From: Clostridiaceae bacterium BL-3
Lineage (GTDB): Bacteria; Bacillota; Clostridia; Clostridiales; Clostridiaceae
Length of the DNA: 64,000 nt
Assembly (NCBI GenBank): GCA_902809985.1
Contig: CADDXC010000001.1
Location: 62,001-126,000 of the forward strand
Direction: 5' to 3'
In this document: piece by piece, positions 63,885-64,000 of the stretch
Layout: each line of letters begins with the position of its first letter
How positions within the stretch are numbered: the stretch's first letter is position 1
Translations under genes and position numbers: made by a program
Notes under the pieces: generated by a model
Databases searched by the model: none
Told to the model about the DNA's origin: nothing
Seen by the model: only the letters and a program-made list of their open reading frames with translations

Positions 63885-64000
63885 TAAGAACTATAGGTTT
63901 AATAGAATTAAATAGTATAGCTAGGGGAATTGAGACGGCAGATGTGATGATTAAGAGTGGAGAGGTACAACTGCTTTTAGCAAAAACCATTTGCCCCGGA
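63881..64000 (+). CDS. pduT: Shell protein PduT, 5' part (cut by window end)
   Basis: Only the first 40 codons are visible (MIRTIGLIELNSIARGIETA ... LLLAKTICPG), a clear BMC-domain start in the form typical of PduT, the tandem-BMC trimer with an Fe-S cluster that lets electrons pass through the shell next to PduS. It overlaps pduS by four bases. Confidence 0.88.
   Translation, partial: MIRTIGLIELNSIARGIETADVMIKSGEVQLLLAKTICPG

Noticed and set aside
1-64000. CRISPR array, prophage, insertion sequence, tRNA or rRNA genes
   Set aside because: No regularly spaced repeats, transposase, integrase or phage genes, and no cloverleaf or rRNA sequence were seen on either strand.

Overview
The window is AT-rich (roughly one third G+C by eye), densely coded chromosomal DNA from a strictly anaerobic, spore-forming, acetogenic Clostridium. 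Three things point that way: two sets of GerA/GerB/GerC germinant-receptor genes; a selenocysteine formate dehydrogenase in front of a six-gene electron-bifurcating [FeFe]-hydrogenase cluster in the order hytC-B-D-E1-A-E2; and several B12-dependent systems. The FDH-Hyt order is the one I know from the Clostridium autoethanogenum / C. ljungdahlii group. The assignment is by recall of family and gene order, not by a search. I see no IS element, prophage, CRISPR array, tRNA or rRNA.

Layout. 1-3.5 kb: corrinoid one-carbon module (UroD-type methyltransferase, cut by the window edge, divergent from a corrinoid protein, a GntR/UTRA regulator and a DUF1638 protein). 3.5-6.5 kb: class II (B12-dependent) ribonucleotide reductase with a paired NrdR-like operator. 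6.9-12.1 kb: gamma-carbonic-anhydrase-like protein, spore/cell-wall M14 peptidase, YaaR, Ca2+-type P-ATPase. 12.2-16.4 kb: sigma-54 activator divergent from a transporter and M20 amidohydrolase, with a good -24/-12 promoter. 16.5-25.5 kb: CvfB and a double germinant-receptor cluster. 25.6-33.3 kb: housekeeping genes (nadE, nfeD, SPFH protein, addB, surE).

33.3-46 kb: molybdenum/tungsten cofactor genes (mobA, moaA, a MobB-like gene), an unassigned structured RNA with near-ideal promoter and terminator, then fdhA (in-frame UGA read as Sec), moeA, mobB, an internally deleted fdhD, and hytCBDE1AE2. Together these encode a CO2/formate/H2/NADP/ferredoxin enzyme complex and the cofactor machinery for its FDH subunit. 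46.3-47.7 kb: a second sigma-54 activator whose upstream inverted repeat shares an 11-mer with the one at 13.6 kb.

47.8-64 kb: a 1,2-propanediol (or glycerol) utilisation microcompartment locus: shell proteins PduA, PduB, PduK, PduN and the start of PduT; B12-dependent diol dehydratase PduCDE and its reactivase PduGH; EutJ-like chaperone; a flavoprotein; PduO; aldehyde dehydrogenase PduP; and PduS. It is divergent from a two-component system: a PocR-domain LytS-type kinase, and a response regulator carrying an AraC DNA-binding domain plus a C-terminal QueG-like double [4Fe-4S] domain. That regulator fusion, the truncated fdhD, the orphan RNA and the shared inverted repeats are the points most worth following up.
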